NCBI GenBank assembly: GCA_963845695.1
Contig: CAWJTQ010000019.1
Span: forward strand, 62,001 to 126,000
Direction of reading: 5' to 3'
Origin: CAWJTV01 sp963845695
GTDB taxonomy: Bacteria; Planctomycetota; Planctomycetia; Isosphaerales; Isosphaeraceae
Length of the DNA stretch: 64,000 nucleotides
Of the stretch, positions 37,292-49,957 are shown one piece after another; position 1 is the first letter of the stretch, and each line of letters begins with the position of its first letter. The notes under the pieces are model-generated. The model did no database searches and was not told where the DNA came from. It saw only the letters and a list, made by a program, of their open reading frames with translations. The position numbers and the translations under genes are program-made.

Positions 37292-40200
37292 ATGCCCAAC
37301 GGCGTAGAACTGACCGTTTCGTCGAGTCCCGAAATCGAGTCGATGCCGGTCGTGCTGATCGACCCTCGCAGTGAGGGTCCGATCCGCGCGGAGCGGCTGG
37401 GCCTGGAGCGGCTGGAGGGCTACGCGGCCCGGTTGGCGACGGCGTGCGTGCTGGCGCCGCCCCGGCGTGCCGGCAGTCCCTTGCTCCGCCGGTTCGTGGA
37501 GAACCAGCGGATCCTCAAACAGGTCCACCGTCAGCTCGTCGCCCTGGGCGACCGCCGCAGTCTGCCGGGCATCGATGCCGAATGGCTCGTCGACAACTTC
37601 CACATCATCGCCGACTCGCTCCGTGAGGTTCGCCACGACCTGCCGCCGGGCTACGACGAGCTGCTGCCCAAACTCGCCTCCCCCCCGCTCATCGGTTATC
37701 CTCGGGTCTATGCCCTGGCCCTGGCGCTGGTGGCCCACTGCGACAGCGAGCTCGACGAGGCCCGGATTACCCGGTTCGTCCGGGCGTTTCAGGAGGCCGA
37801 ACCACTGACCATCGGCGAACTCTGGGCCCTGCCCACCATGCTCCGCCTGGTCCTCCTCGAGAACCTCAGGCGCCTGGCCGAACGGATGGTCTGGGGCTGG
37901 GAGGAACGACGCCGTGCCGAAGGTTGGGTCGACGAAGTCCTGGCTCGTGCGCAGACCGTTGCCCACGATTCCGGCGTCGCGGACTCCGGCACCGGGGATG
38001 CGCCGGGACAAATCTTCCCCGGTTTCGATGGGTTGAGCGACCCGTTCGTGGTCCGGTTGATGCAGCTCCTGCGCGACCAGGAGGGTGCGATGGCCGCGTT
38101 CGAGCACCTCGAGGCCGAGCTGGCCGCGCGGGGCTCCGACCCCAACGAGGTCCTCCGCCGTGAGCACCACTGCCAGGCCGCCAACCAGGTCACGGTCGGC
38201 AACTGCGTGCTCAGCCTCCGCTTGCTCTCGGCGATCGACTGGAACGCCTTCTTCGAGCAGAGCAGCCACGTCGAGGCGGTCCTCCGCCAGGATCCCTCGG
38301 CGATCTACCCGCATCAAGACTTCGCCACCAGCGATCGATATCGCCAGAAAGTCGAGACGATCGCCCGGGGGGCGGGCGCCGACGAGATTGCGGTGGCGCA
38401 CCGCGCGATCGAACTGGCCCGCCGCGGCACAGATACGAATGCGAGCGCGGGCCGGATCTCGGGCTCGACAGCAACCTCGGGCGAGTCGCGCGGCCACGTG
38501 GGCTTCTACCTGGTCGACCGGGGTCAGGCGGAGCTGAAGGCCGACTTCGGCTATCGCCCCGGTTGGAGCGAGGGGCTCTTCGGGTGGGTGCTGGGCCATC
38601 CAAGCACGGTGTACTTCGGCGGGATCGCCGTCCTGCTCGCCGTGTTCGTGGCCCTGGCCGCGGGCGCGGGACTGGGCTCCCTGGCGGTTTCGTGGTGGCT
38701 CCCACTGGCGGTGGCGGTGCTCCTGCTGCCGCTCTCCGAGCTGGCGGTCGGGCTGGTCAATCATCTGCTCACTCTGCTGCTGCCGCCGCGCGTGCTTCCC
38801 AAGCTCGACTTCAAGGAAGGGATCCCGGCCGAGCACGCGACGATGATCGTGATTCCCTCGATGCTGGTCCGCGCTTCCAGCGCCGGGACGCTGGCCGCGC
38901 GATTGGAGACTCACTACCTGGCCAACCCCGACCCGAGCCTCCGGTTCGCCCTCTTGACGGACTTCGCCGACGCCCCGCACGAGACCATGCCGCCAGACGA
39001 TGAGCTGATCCACGACGCCCTCGAGCGCGTGCGGGTCTTGAACGAGCGGTATCGCGGCGGCGATGACGGCCCGGACCGGTTCTTCCTCTTCCATCGCCGA
39101 CGGCTCTGGAACGCGTCGCAGGGCTGTTGGATGGGCTGGGAGCGGAAACGCGGCAAACTGCTGGAATTCAACAAGCTGCTCCGGGGTGCTCGTGACACGA
39201 GCTATTCCGTGTGCAGCGCCGAGCCGTCGAGCCTGCCGAGGATCCAGTTCGTCATCACGCTGGACGCGGATACTCAGATGCCGCGCGACGCGGTTGGCCG
39301 CCTGGTCGGCTCGCTGGCCCATCCGCTGAACCGAGCCCGGTTCGACCCGTCTCAGGGCCGGGTCGTCGCCGGCTACGGTGTGCTCCAGCCCAGGATCAGC
39401 TTCCACCTGGCAGCGGCCACCCGTTCGCGATTCGCCGCGCTGCTGGCCACCTCCGGCGGCATCGACCCCTATTCGACCGCGGCCTCCGACGCCTACATGG
39501 ACCTCTTCGGCGTCGGCACGTTCACGGGCAAGGGGATCTACGATGTCGATGCCTTCGAAGCCGCCACCGGCGACGCCTTCCCGGAGAACCGCATCCTCAG
39601 CCACGACCTCATCGAGGGGAACTACGCGCGCTGCGGGCTGCTCAGCGATACCGAGCTGTTCGACGACTTCCCGGCCGCCTACCACGCCTACGCACGCCGC
39701 GAGCACCGCTGGGTCCGCGGTGACTGGCAGCTCTTGCCGTGGCTGGCGGCCAGAGCGGCTGGTGGGGATGAGGAGGAAGCCCCCTCGTCCGGCCCTTCGG
39801 GCCACCTTCTCCCCACCGGGGAGAAGGGGATCGATCTGTCCGCCTGGAGGCCGACCGAAGGTCTCTCGGACCCACCCCGGACCTGGCATCCCAAGCCACT
39901 GCCAACGCTCGAGCGCTGGAAGCTGCTGGACAACCTCCGCCGCAGCCTGGTTCCCCCCGCGCTGCTGGTGCTCCTGACGCTGGGCTGGACCGTCTTGCCC
40001 GGCTCCCCCTGGTTCTGGACGGCGACGGCCCTGGCCGTCTTTGCGCTGCCGTTCTACCAGATGGTTTTGAGTGTCGCGATCGGATGCACCCGGAGCCGGT
40101 CGCTGACCCCCTTGAAGAAGGCGTGGGAGCGAATCCCGGCCGTGGTCGGCCAGGTCGTGCTGGAAATCGTCTTCCTGGCTTATCGGGCCTGGCTGCTGAT

Positions 40201-43200
40201 CGACGCGGTCACGCGCACGCTGGTGCGGCTGTTCGTGACGCGACGGAAGCTCCTGGAATGGGAGACGGCCGCGTTGACGGAGCAGCGACTGGGCATCGGT
40301 CTGGGGCACTTCGTCGCGGTGATGTGGCCGGCGCCGGTTCTGTCGCTCGTGAGCGCCGGAGCGATCCTCGCACTGCGGCCGGGCGCGATCGTCGCGGCGG
40401 CCCCGTTCCTGGTGGCGTGGCTGGTGTCTCCGTATCTGGCCTTCCGCGCAGTTTGCCCCGGATCGTGACGCATCTTCATCTGACCGAGGGGCAGCGCCGG
40501 GCGTTGCGGCGGGTCGCGCGCAAGACCTGGCTGTTCTTCGAGACGTTCGTCGGCGACGCCGACCACTGGCTCCCTCCCGACAATTTTCAGGAGATCCCCG
40601 ACGGCCGCGTCGCCCACCGCACCTCGCCGACCAACCAAGGCCTGCTCCTGTTATCGACCCTCGCTGCCAGCGACCTGGGCTACATCGGCCTGGGCACTCT
40701 GGCCGACCGTCTCGAGCGGACGTTCGACACGCTCAACGCGTTGGAGAAGCACTGGGGCCACTTCTACAACTGGTACCAGACCGAGACCCGCCAGCCGCTG
40801 CCGCCGCGCTACGTCTCGACCGTCGATAGCGGCAACCTGCTGGGCTGTCTGCTGACCCTGGCACATGGCCTAAGGGAGAAGACCGCGAAGCCCATCTTCG
40901 GGCCGGCGGTGATCGAGGGTTTGGTTGACAGCTTGCACCTGATGAACGAACACGCTCAGCCCCATGTGAACTGGCCCGATGCCCTGACGGCCGACCTGGC
41001 GACGTGGGACGTCTGGCTGGAAGATTTCGAGCGCCAGGCCCGCGAGCTGGCCGGGCACGGGGAGAAACAGTCCACCACCGTGGCGGGGGTCGTGATCGCA
41101 TCCGCATCGACAGATGTCGTGCCGGCGACCTGGGCGGATCGCCTGGTCCGGCAGGTCGGAGCCTGGCGAGCCGAGCTGGCCGCGACGGCGCCCTGGCTCG
41201 GGGCGCTGCGTGCCTTCGATCGTCGCGGCGCCTCGGCGTTTCGTACCGAGTCGGCGCACCGTCGCTGGGGCTCGCTCCGCCAGTCGCTGTTGCTCCCGGC
41301 GAGCCTCTTGGCCATCGCCGAGTCGGCCGATCAACGGCTCGCCGATCTGACCGAGCTGGAGGACGAGGCCGGCGATCCCACGGTCGTGGCCGATCTACGG
41401 GCGATCGCGGCGGGGGTGCGCGACCCACGACCGGCCGAGCTGCTGAGCCGTCTCCGTCGGCTGGCTGATTCGGCCGAGGACCTGGCGGTCGCCATGGACT
41501 TCCGCCCGCTCTACCGGCCCGATCGCCACCTCTTCGCGATCGGCTTCAACCTGGTCCAGAACCGGCTCGACAACACGTGCTACGACCTGATCGCCTCGGA
41601 GTGCTGCCTGACCAGCTACCTCGCCGTCGCGCGGGGCGAGGCCCCGCGCCGCCACTGGTTCCAGCTCGGCCGCCCGTTCATCCGCGCCGCCGGACGCGTT
41701 GGGCTGATTTCCTGGGGCGGGACCATGTTCGAGTACCTCATGCCCCGGCTGTTGCTCAAAAGCCTGCCCGGCACCCTGCTGGCCGAGGCGTGCCGCACCG
41801 CCGTCGCCCGGCAGATCGACTACGGCCGCAGCCTGGGCCTGCCCTGGGGGATCTCCGAATCGGGTTTCTCCGCCCAGTACCTCGACGGCGATTACCAGTA
41901 CCAGGCCTTCGGTGTCCCGGGCCTGGGGCTCAAGCAGGGATTGGAGCAGGACCGGGTCGTCGCGCCTTATGCGACGGCCATGGCCACGATGCTCGCGCCC
42001 CGCGAAGCCCTGGCGAACTTCCGTCACCTGGCCCAGGAAGGCGCCGAGGGGGAGTTTGGCTTCTACGAAGCGATCGATTACACACCCGATCGCTTGCCCA
42101 AGGGGAAGCGCTCGGTCGTCGTTCGCTCTTACATGGCGCATCACCAGGGGATGAGCCTGGTGGCGCTGACCAACGCCCTGCTCGCCGACGTGATGACCCT
42201 GCGGTTCCAGGCCGAAGCGCGGGTGCGGGCCATCGACCTGTTGCTCCAGGAACGCGTCCCCACCGACGCGCCGATCGTCGAGACGGTGGCGCCCGCCGCG
42301 TCGACGAGCACCGAGCCGTCGTCGAGCGCGGACGGTTCCACCGCGGCCGACGCCGGCACGCCGATGGGCCGTCGGCTGACCACGCCCTCGACTCCCGTGC
42401 CGCGGACCCACATCCTGTCCAATACCCAGTACCACGTCCTGCTCACCAACGCCGGCTCAGGCTCGAGCACCTGCCGGGGGTTGGACGTGACCCGCTGGCG
42501 CGAGGACGCGGCCCACGAGGCCTGGGGCCAGTTCTGCTACGTGCGCGACATCACACGCGGTGTGTTCTGGTCGGTCGGCTTCCAGCCGGTGTGCCGGTCT
42601 GCCGAGTCCTACGAGGTCATCTTCGCCGCCGACAAGGCGACCTTCCGCCGCCGCGACCTGGGGATCGAAACCATCCTGGAAGTGATCGTCTCGCCCGAGC
42701 ATCGCGCCGAGATCCGCCGGGTAACCCTGATCAATCACGATGCGTCGCCGCGCGAGCTGGAGCTGACCAGCTATGCCGAGGTCGTGCTGGCCCCGCGCGG
42801 GGCCGATCTCGGCCACCCGGCGTTCGTCAAGCTCTTCCTGGAGACGGAATGGCTCCCCGGGCCCCAGGCGATCCTGTGTCGTCGGCGGATGCGCTCGGAC
42901 ACCGAGCAGCCGTTATGGGCGATGCACGTCGCGGCGGTTGACCGATCGACCACCGGGAGCGAGCCGGTCGGCGACACGCAGTACGAGACCGACCGCACGC
43001 GGTTCCTCGGCCGCGGTCGCACGCCGGCCAGCCCGGCCGCCCTGGAGCCGGGCGCCGTGCTCTCGGGGACCGTCGGCCCGGTGCTTGACCCGGTGCTCTG
43101 CCTCCGCCGCCGGTTCCGCATCGAGCCGGGCGGCTCCGCCGTGATGGCAATGACCACCGCGTTCGCCGAGTCCCGCGACGAGGCCCAGGCCCTGGCCGAC

Positions 43201-46200
43201 CAGTTCCGCGAGCCGACCGCCGCGTCGCGCGCCTTCGAGCTGGCCTGGGCTCACAGCCAGGTCGAGCACCGGCACCACGACCGCTCCGGTGCCGATGCGC
43301 ACCTGTTCCAGCGGCTGGCCTCGCACATCATCTTCGCCAGCGGCGCCCTGCGGGCCGAGCCCGCGGTGCTGGCCCGCAACCAACTGGGCCAGCCCGGCCT
43401 CTGGCGGTTCGGCATCTCGGGCGACCGGCCGATCGTCCTGGCCCGGATCGCCACGGCCGACCAGCTCCCGCTGGCCCGCCAGCTCCTGGCGGCGCACGCC
43501 TATCTTCGCCTCCGCGGGCTGGAGTTCGACCTGGTCCTGCTTGACGAGGAGTCGGGCAGCTATCTCGACGAGTTGAACCGGCAGCTCCTGGAAACCGTCC
43601 GCGCGGCCGGCAGCCTCGAGCGGGTCGACCAGCCCGGCGGCGTCTTCGTGCGGAAGGCCTCGCAGATGAGTGAGGACGAGCGGGTCTTGCTCCAGGCCGC
43701 CGCCCGCGCTGTGCTGATCGGCGACCGCGGCTCGCTGGCCAGCCAGCTCGATCGCACCGAACGCTACGCCCCCCTGCCCGCACGACTGGCCGCCGCCCGC
43801 GAGCCCGTCGCCTGGCCCGACGAGCCGGTCGAGCTCCCCGCGGACCTGCTCTTCTTCAACGGCCTGGGCGGCTTCACGGCCGACGGCCGGGAATACTGCG
43901 TGTTGTTGCAGGGACCGCCCCCGCCGGAGATCGGCCGCAATGGTCCTCCGGCGACGGCGGTAGGGTGGCGCAACCCACCAGCACAAAGCCCGCTCGATCG
44001 GTGGGTTCCGCTGAGCCGAGCTCAGCTTCGCCCACCCTACAACTGCCACCGGGTTGACATCCGCCGAAACTCCCCCCTGCCCCGTGGGTCAACGTCATCG
44101 CCAATCCCCGGTTCGGATTCGTCGTCTCCGAGGCGGGCTCCGGGTTCACCTGGGCGGTCAACAGCCAGTCCAACCGCCTGACCACCTGGAGCAACGACCC
44201 GGTCTCCGACCCGCCCAGCGAGGTCGTCTACCTGCGCGACGAGGAGACCGGCGAGGTCTGGTCGCCGACCCCGATGCCGGTCCTCTCCGGTCAGCCGACG
44301 CGGGTCCGTCACGGTCAGGGCTATACGGTCTTCGAGCGGAACACTCACGGGCTCGTTCACGAACTCACGCTGTTCGTCCCGCTCGAGGATCCGATCAAGC
44401 TGATCCGCCTGCGCCTCAAGAACGCGGGCGATCAGCCGCGCCGGCTGTCGGCAGTCTACTACGCCGAGTGGGTCCTGGGTCTCACTCGCGATTCCGCCGC
44501 CATGCACGTGGTCACCGAGGTTGACGAGGAGACCGGCGCCTTGCTGGCGCGGAATGCCTTTCGCCCCGACTTTGCCGGTCGCGTGGCGTTCGCCGACGTC
44601 GACCACAGGCCCCGATCGTTGACCGCCGACCGCCTGTCGTTCCTGGGCCGCCATGGCTCGGTCGCGGCGCCTTCGGCCCTGGGCCGCATCGATCTGACCG
44701 CCCGCGAGGGCGCCGCGCTGGACCCCTGCGCCGCGATCCAGGTCGCCCTCGAGCTCGAGCCGGGAGCCGAGGTCGAGGTCCTCTTCCTGCTGGGCGAGGC
44801 CGATGGGGTCGACGCGGTGCGTAAGCTGGTTCGCCACTACCGCGAGCCGGGCCGTGCCGCGCAGGTGCTCCGGGATGTCCAGGCCCGCTGGGACGACCTG
44901 CTCGGCACCGTGCAGGTCCGCACACCGGACACCGCGCTGGACCTCCTGGTCAACCGATGGCTGCTCTACCAGGTGCTCGCCTGCCGGTACTGGGCGCGGT
45001 CGGGCTTTTATCAATCGGGCGGTGCGTACGGGTTCCGCGACCAGCTCCAGGACGTCATGGCCCTGGTCCACGCCGCTCCCGAATACACCCGGGAACACAT
45101 CCTTCGCGCGGCGTCGCACCAGTTCCTCGAGGGCGACGTCCAGCACTGGTGGCACCCGCCGACCGGACGTGGTATCCGTACCCGGATCGCCGACGACCCC
45201 CTCTGGCTGCCGTTCGTCGTCAGCCACTACGTCGCCGCGACCGGCGATGCCGCCATCCTCGACCAGGCTGTCCCCTATCTCCAGGCGCGTTTGCTCAAGC
45301 CCGACCAGGAGGACGACTACGGCCTGCCGGCGGTCGCCGAGCCGCCGGGCACGCTCTACGATCATTGCCTCCGGGCCTTCGATCGCGTTGACCACCAGGG
45401 CGTCGGTGCCCACGGCTTGCCGCTGATGCTCCACGGGGACTGGAACGACGGGATGAACCGCATTGGCAGCCAGGGGAAGGGCGAGAGCGTCTGGCTGGCA
45501 TGGTTCGCGATCGCCGGCCTGGGCCGGTTCGCTGCGATCGCCGAATCGCGCGGCGACGTCGCCCGCGCCTCCGCCCTGCGTCGGCAGGCCGAGGCGCTCC
45601 GCTCGGCCGTCGAGGCCAACGCCTGGGACGGCGACTGGTACCGCCGTGCTTACTTCGACGATGGAACACCGCTCGGCTCCGCGCAGAACGTCGCCTGCCG
45701 GATCGACTCGATCGCGCAGTCATGGGCCGTGCTCTCCGGCGCCGGCGATCCGGCACGGGCCAGCCGGGCGTTGCAGGCCGTTGACGAATACCTGGTCGAC
45801 CGCGACGGGCGGCTCATCCTCCTGTTCACTCCTCCGTTCGACGCCGAGCCGATCGACCCCGGCTACATCAAGGGTTATCTGCCCGGAATCCGCGAGAACG
45901 GCGGCCAGTACACCCACGCCGCCACCTGGGTCGTCTGGGCGTTTGCCCAGCTCGGCCAGGGCCGTCACGGCGTTGAGCTCCTGGATCTCTTGAACCCCAT
46001 CCGCCACGCCCAGGATCCCCAGGGCGTCGAGCGCTACAAGGTCGAGCCCTACGTCGTGGCCGGCGACGTCTACAGCCGCCCGCCCCACACCGGCCGCGGC
46101 GGCTGGACGTGGTACACCGGCTCCGCCTCCTGGCTCTACCGCACGATCCTCGAGGCCACGCTCGGCCTGCGCCGGGAAGGCGACCGGCTCGTCATCGATC

Positions 46201-46403
46201 CCCACATCCCACCCGACTGGCCGAGCTTCGAGATCGTCTATCGCTTCCGATCGGCGACCTACCGGATCACCGTCCAGAACCCCCAGGGCGTCGAGTCAGG
46301 CCCCATGGCGGTCTGGGTCGACGACCGGCCCCAGCTCGAGGCCGCCATCCCCCTGGTTGACGATGGACGGAATCATGAGGTCCGCCTCGTCATTGGTCAT
46401 TAG
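37292..46403 (+). CDS. ndvB: Cyclic beta-1,2-glucan synthase-like GT84/GH94 giant protein (two frameshifts)
   Basis: About 3,030 residues. The N-terminal region is DUF-type helical (RRFVENQRILKQVHRQLVAL). Two groups of membrane helices (~38.6-38.8 kb and ~39.95-40.45 kb) flank a glycosyltransferase domain: VITLDADTQMPRDAVGRL, FTGKGIYDVDAFEAATGD, HDLIEGNYARCGLL and EHRWVRGDWQLLPWL. A glucoamylase-like domain follows (SECCLTSYLAVARGE, WGISESGFSAQYLDGDYQYQ). The C-terminal GH94 phosphorylase-like domain has FFNGLGGFTADGREY and HGDWNDGMNRIGSQGKGESV with the catalytic Asp. It should make and size cyclic beta-glucans exported to the periplasm. Frame corrections are needed at ~40450 and at the C-run ~44075. 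Two palindromic elements lie inside in frame (39781, 43960). Start chosen at ATG 37292; 37343 is also possible. Confidence 0.88.
39781..39830. repeat. Palindromic element inside ndvB-like gene (in frame)
   Basis: Two hairpins: GGCCC-TTC-GGGCC (39792-39804) and CCTTCTCCCC-ACC-GGGGAGAAGG (39806-39828). They encode APSSGPSGHLLPTGEKGIDL, a stretch absent from what I expect in the family between PWLAAR and LERWKLLDNLRRS. The reading frame is preserved. Confidence 0.65.
43960..44040. repeat. 81-bp palindromic element inside ndvB-like gene (in frame)
   Basis: Outer arms GTAGGGTGG / CCACCCTAC; inner arms AACCCACC / GGTGGGTT; and a small hairpin GCTGAGC-CGA-GCTCAGC. Its length is 27 codons, so it adds VGWRNPPAQSPLDRWVPLSR and seven more residues without changing frame. 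The frame change just after it is better explained by a C-run at ~44075. Confidence 0.75.
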
Positions 46404-47644
46404 TCACGGGTCATTGTTTGTAAAATGGTAAGACACCATCGGATATGCGGAAGTGGGATCTGCCGCTCTGCCAGGCTTCTCGTGCCCAGGATACGGGCAA
46501 GGTCATATTCATAAGTGGATCATCTCTGAGAGCGAGTCTCCAGAGCGCGGCGATGAACATTGTCGTCTGCGCGGTCTGTCTGGGGGTGGGGTTGACACAA
46601 CCAGCTTGACCCCAGCCACCCTTGGGTCTTGGCATCCAAGTCCGGGATGGCTGGGGTCGAGCCCGAAGGGCGATGCCCCCAGGGGATCCCACGGTGGCCT
46701 CCTGGCGGCGCTCCTGTCAAGGATCCATCGTCACCGCGCGCGGACGAGTCCTCTCATCTGAAGGTGGCTGACGGGAAGCGAGGTTTCCTGGAGCATCCGT
46801 GTCAACTTGCTCTCGACCACCTGCGCGGGCCTGAGCGCCGCACGGTCGTCCACCACGAGGACTTCTTCGTGTTGAGCCGGCACCAAGGGTTCGGTTGCGA
46901 GGCGATATCCTGGCCGCTCGTTCCATCCGATGACCACGCGGTTGACCGCCGGCGTCATCGAAGGCCGGGGATTAGCCGTGGGAATCCCCGCGGTGTCGTG
47001 CTTCGCCATCTGAGATGTATCCTCCCTGCCGGGGACTCTTCTGAATATCACGGTGATCTCTTCCAACAGAGGACTTGTCCGATCGAAATCCCCACGAGCC
47101 CACGAGGGCCTGGGCCTCTCTCGATCCGCGCTCCGGAAACCTTGGAAATTGGCGTAGTTGATGGGTCAATCGTATCAGCCATTGATCCGTGAGAATGGCC
47201 TCGGATCGTTTCAAGATGGGGAAGTATCCACCATCGTCAGCAACTGGTGTGCCGCTCTGCGTCCAAGATCCACCGGGAAAGGAATTCGAATTTGAGAAGT
47301 TCTCGTCGGGGAGTCCATTGCTCGTATTTCAGAATGTAGTCTGTGGTGGTAAGCGTCAGTTCGGTGGCACGTGGGCCAAGAAACTCCATGGAAGCCCATG
47401 AATCCTGCAATCGCCGGGCCAACCTGCCTTGTGGGAATTGTTGAATACTGGTTAATCTCCGGTTTAACCCTTCGGCGACGGGATAAAAGCCGCAGTGAGG
47501 GCAGGAGATACCATCCCAGGCTAGAGATAGATACGGAAAAAGGACCGGGTTCCGCCAACGCGGGCGATGAGTTTTTCTCAGTTTTTCGATTCGATGCGAG
47601 TTTTCCGCCAGTTGAGCGGTTGGGCGGCCGGATGTGAGGCAATC
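46404..47644. other. 1.2-kb gap without a convincing gene
   Basis: A palindrome occurs at 46608-46658. Two minus-strand frames look slightly protein-like: ~46731-47000 (VNRVVIGWNERPGYRLATEP) and 47237-47422 (DYILKYEQWTPRRELLKFEF). I cannot assign either and neither has a clear start. Gene debris is the most likely explanation. Confidence 0.4.
46608..46658. repeat. Nested palindrome
   Basis: Arms GACCCCAGCCA (46608-46618) and TGGCTGGGGTC (46648-46658), with an inner stem CTTGG/CCAAG. Another short palindromic element, here intergenic. Confidence 0.6.
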
Positions 47645-49557
47645 ATGAAGAGGCTGACGAGGTCAGAACGGCTCCGGAGCATTGGGCGGGAGCTGGGGAC
47701 CATTGTCCGGCGCGGCCGTCAGGTCTGGCGATTGGTTCCATGGAAGCATCGACTGGCTCTGGCCGGGGCTCTGCTGGTCATGAGCCTCTCGAGCGCCGCC
47801 AGTACGGTGATCCCGCTGTGCCTGCGACGGCTCATCGACGATGTGGACCCCGCGACCAACTCCGGAAAAACGGCGGCGGCCCTCACCGGGGTCGCCGTCT
47901 TCTATCTGGCCATCATCGCCGCGGCCTACCTCGTGCGCGAGTCCATGAATGTTCTGAGGAGGTTCCTCGTCGAGCGGACCTGTACTCGTATCGACAAGGA
48001 TATGTATGTGCGGGTCGTTGCCCACTTGATGAAGGTGGACCTCACGGTCCTGGCCAGGACCATGTTGGAGCGTTGTATGGGCGGATCAATCGCAGCGTGG
48101 AGGGATTGGTGCGGTTCCTGCGGCTGACCTTCCTCGAGTTCGTGCCGGCCCTGCTCACGGGGGGCTTCGCCCTGGTGGCGACCTTGTCGATGCGACCGGG
48201 GATCGCGCTGGCGATGCTCGGCGTGGTGCCGCTGTCGCTTGCTTTGACGATCTGGCAGATCATCACGCAGAAGGGGATCCGGCTGGACCTGCTCCGCACC
48301 CGCGAAGTGATGGACGGTACGGTCGTCGAGCAACTCGGCGGCATCGACTATGTGCGCGCGGCGCACACGCATCGCCAGGAGGTCCAGCGAGTGGCGAGGG
48401 CGGCCGAGCGCCGGCGATCCAAGGAGCTGCGGCACCACTTCGAGATGTCGCTCTTCGGGTCCGGGAAGGCGATCAACGAGGGGTTCTTCCACGTGCTGGT
48501 CCTGGCCTTCGCCGTCTACCTGTTCGTCCACGGCCGGGTCGGCGCCGGCGAGGTCATGATGTTCTCGGCGCTCTTCCTCAACGTCATGGCTCCCTTGAAC
48601 GAGATCCATCGCTTCATCGACGAGGGGCACGAGAGCAGCCTGAGGGTCGGCGACCTGATCGGACTCTTGACCGTGCCGATCGATCGGTCGTTCCGGACGC
48701 CGGCATCCTCGCCCGCGGGCGAGCCGCGGCTGACTCTGGGCGAGCCCGTGTTCGTCTCCGAAGGGCTAGAGGTCGAGTTCCCCACCCGTGGTGGTCCTTC
48801 ACGCCGCGCGCTCAATGGCCTGACGATCGCCATCCGGCACGGCGAGACCATCGGCGTGGCGGGCCGTTCCGGCTGTGGCAAGACCACCTGGCTCCGCACC
48901 CTGATGCGGCTGGCTCATCCCTGCGGCGGACAGGCGACCCTGGGCGCGGTCCCGCTCGAGGCGGTCACGCGCCAGGCCATTGGCGAGCTGGTCGGTTACG
49001 TCGGCCAGAATCCCTTCATCTTCGCCGGGACCGTCGCGCAGAACATTGCCTACGGCTGCCCGGCTGCCACCGACGAGCAGATCCGCCGCGCCGCCGAGAT
49101 GGCCTGCATCCACGACGAAGTCATGATGATGCCCCGCGGCTATCAGGCCCGCGTCGCCGAGCGCGGCCAGAACCTCTCCGGCGGTCAGAGGCAGCGGATC
49201 GCCCTGGCCCGGATCTTCCTCAAGAACCCGCCGATCCTGATCCTCGATGAGGGCACCTCGGCGCTGGACAACACTAGCGAACGGCTGGTCCAGAAAGCCA
49301 TCAACGCGGCGCGGGCCGACCGCACCGTCATCCTCGTCGCCCACCGCTTGACCACCTTGCGCGACGCCGACCGCATCCTCGTCTTCGACGACGGCCGGAT
49401 CGTCGAGACCGGCACGTATGCGGAATTGGTTCAACTGGGCGGGGTCTTCGCCGAGCTCGTCCGATCGGCCGAGGGATGCGATCCCGAGCCGGAGTCGCCT
49501 GTTCCACTCGAGCCGGTCGCGGTCGCGCCACCCGAATCCCTGGTGTGGAGCTCTTGA
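47645..49557 (+). CDS. ABC transporter, fused permease-ATPase (one frameshift)
   Basis: About 637 residues. The membrane domain starts WKHRLALAGALLVMSLSSAA and continues AGVAVFYLAIIAAAYLVRE-like helices. A one-base deletion near 48050 (VLTVLAR to DHVGALYGRINRS) shifts frame, and the rest reads through to 49557. ATPase domain: Walker A AGRSGCGKTTWLRTL, Q-loop YVGQNPFIF, signature NLSGGQRQRIALARIFL, Walker B ILILDEGTSALD, H-loop VAHRLTT, all intact. The type is the exporter/MsbA-like half-transporter. Start ATG 47645. Substrate unknown. Two further genes in the same direction follow within 40 bp (49595). Confidence 0.85.
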
Positions 49558-49594
49558 GAGCCCTTTGCGAAACGGACTCGATCAGCGTTTCGTC

Positions 49595-49957
49595 ATGATC
49601 TTATGGCATGGTACGACCCGGGTTCGTGCGGAGCAGATCCTGCAACACGGACCGAACCCTCACTTCCAGGAACACGGTGGCCAGGCATGGGAAGACGGTT
49701 TCTCGATGAACGTCGAAGCCGGCTCTTTCTTTTTCGGCAGGCCGGAGGATTATGCCCTTGGCAAAGCGACGCAGTTTCCAGACGAGGGCGGTCCCGTTAT
49801 ACTTGTGGTGGATGTTCCCGACGACATCGTTCAGCGGGCCGCGAATGAGTGGTTCCCGCTGAGTCAGGGTCTGGTTCAGTTCGATCCCGGTGCCGGTCTG
49901 GAAGAGCTGATCGCGGCTTGGCCGTCTCTCTTCAAGGAAATCCGTAGCGTCCCATGA
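49595..49957 (+). CDS. Putative ADP-ribosyltransferase-fold protein
   Basis: 120 residues from ATG 49595. It opens MILWHGTTRVRAEQILQHGP, the (Y/W)HGT...A..IL..G pattern that begins many ADP-ribosyltransferase-like (PARP/DUF3990-type) folds. It continues AGSFFFGRPEDYALGKATQF and VILVVDVPDDIVQRAANEWF. A catalytic Glu cannot be assigned with confidence. The gene overlaps the next by 4 bp (ATGA), a two-gene unit of toxin/antitoxin size. ART-fold identification is moderate, toxin function inferred. Confidence 0.5.
   Translation: MILWHGTTRVRAEQILQHGPNPHFQEHGGQAWEDGFSMNVEAGSFFFGRPEDYALGKATQFPDEGGPVILVVDVPDDIVQRAANEWFPLSQGLVQFDPGAGLEELIAAWPSLFKEIRSVP

Noticed and set aside
37271..40309. Thousand-codon open frame antisense to the glucan synthase
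   Set aside because: It is the mirror of a GC-rich gene with strong third-position bias; its translation is Gln/Arg/Gly-rich with no domain, while the plus strand shows clear family motifs.
46731..47066. Minus frame with VNRVVIGWNERPGYRLATEP, faintly like a CASTOR/POLLUX channel RCK region
   Set aside because: Similarity is limited to a few residues, with no membrane part and no continuation.
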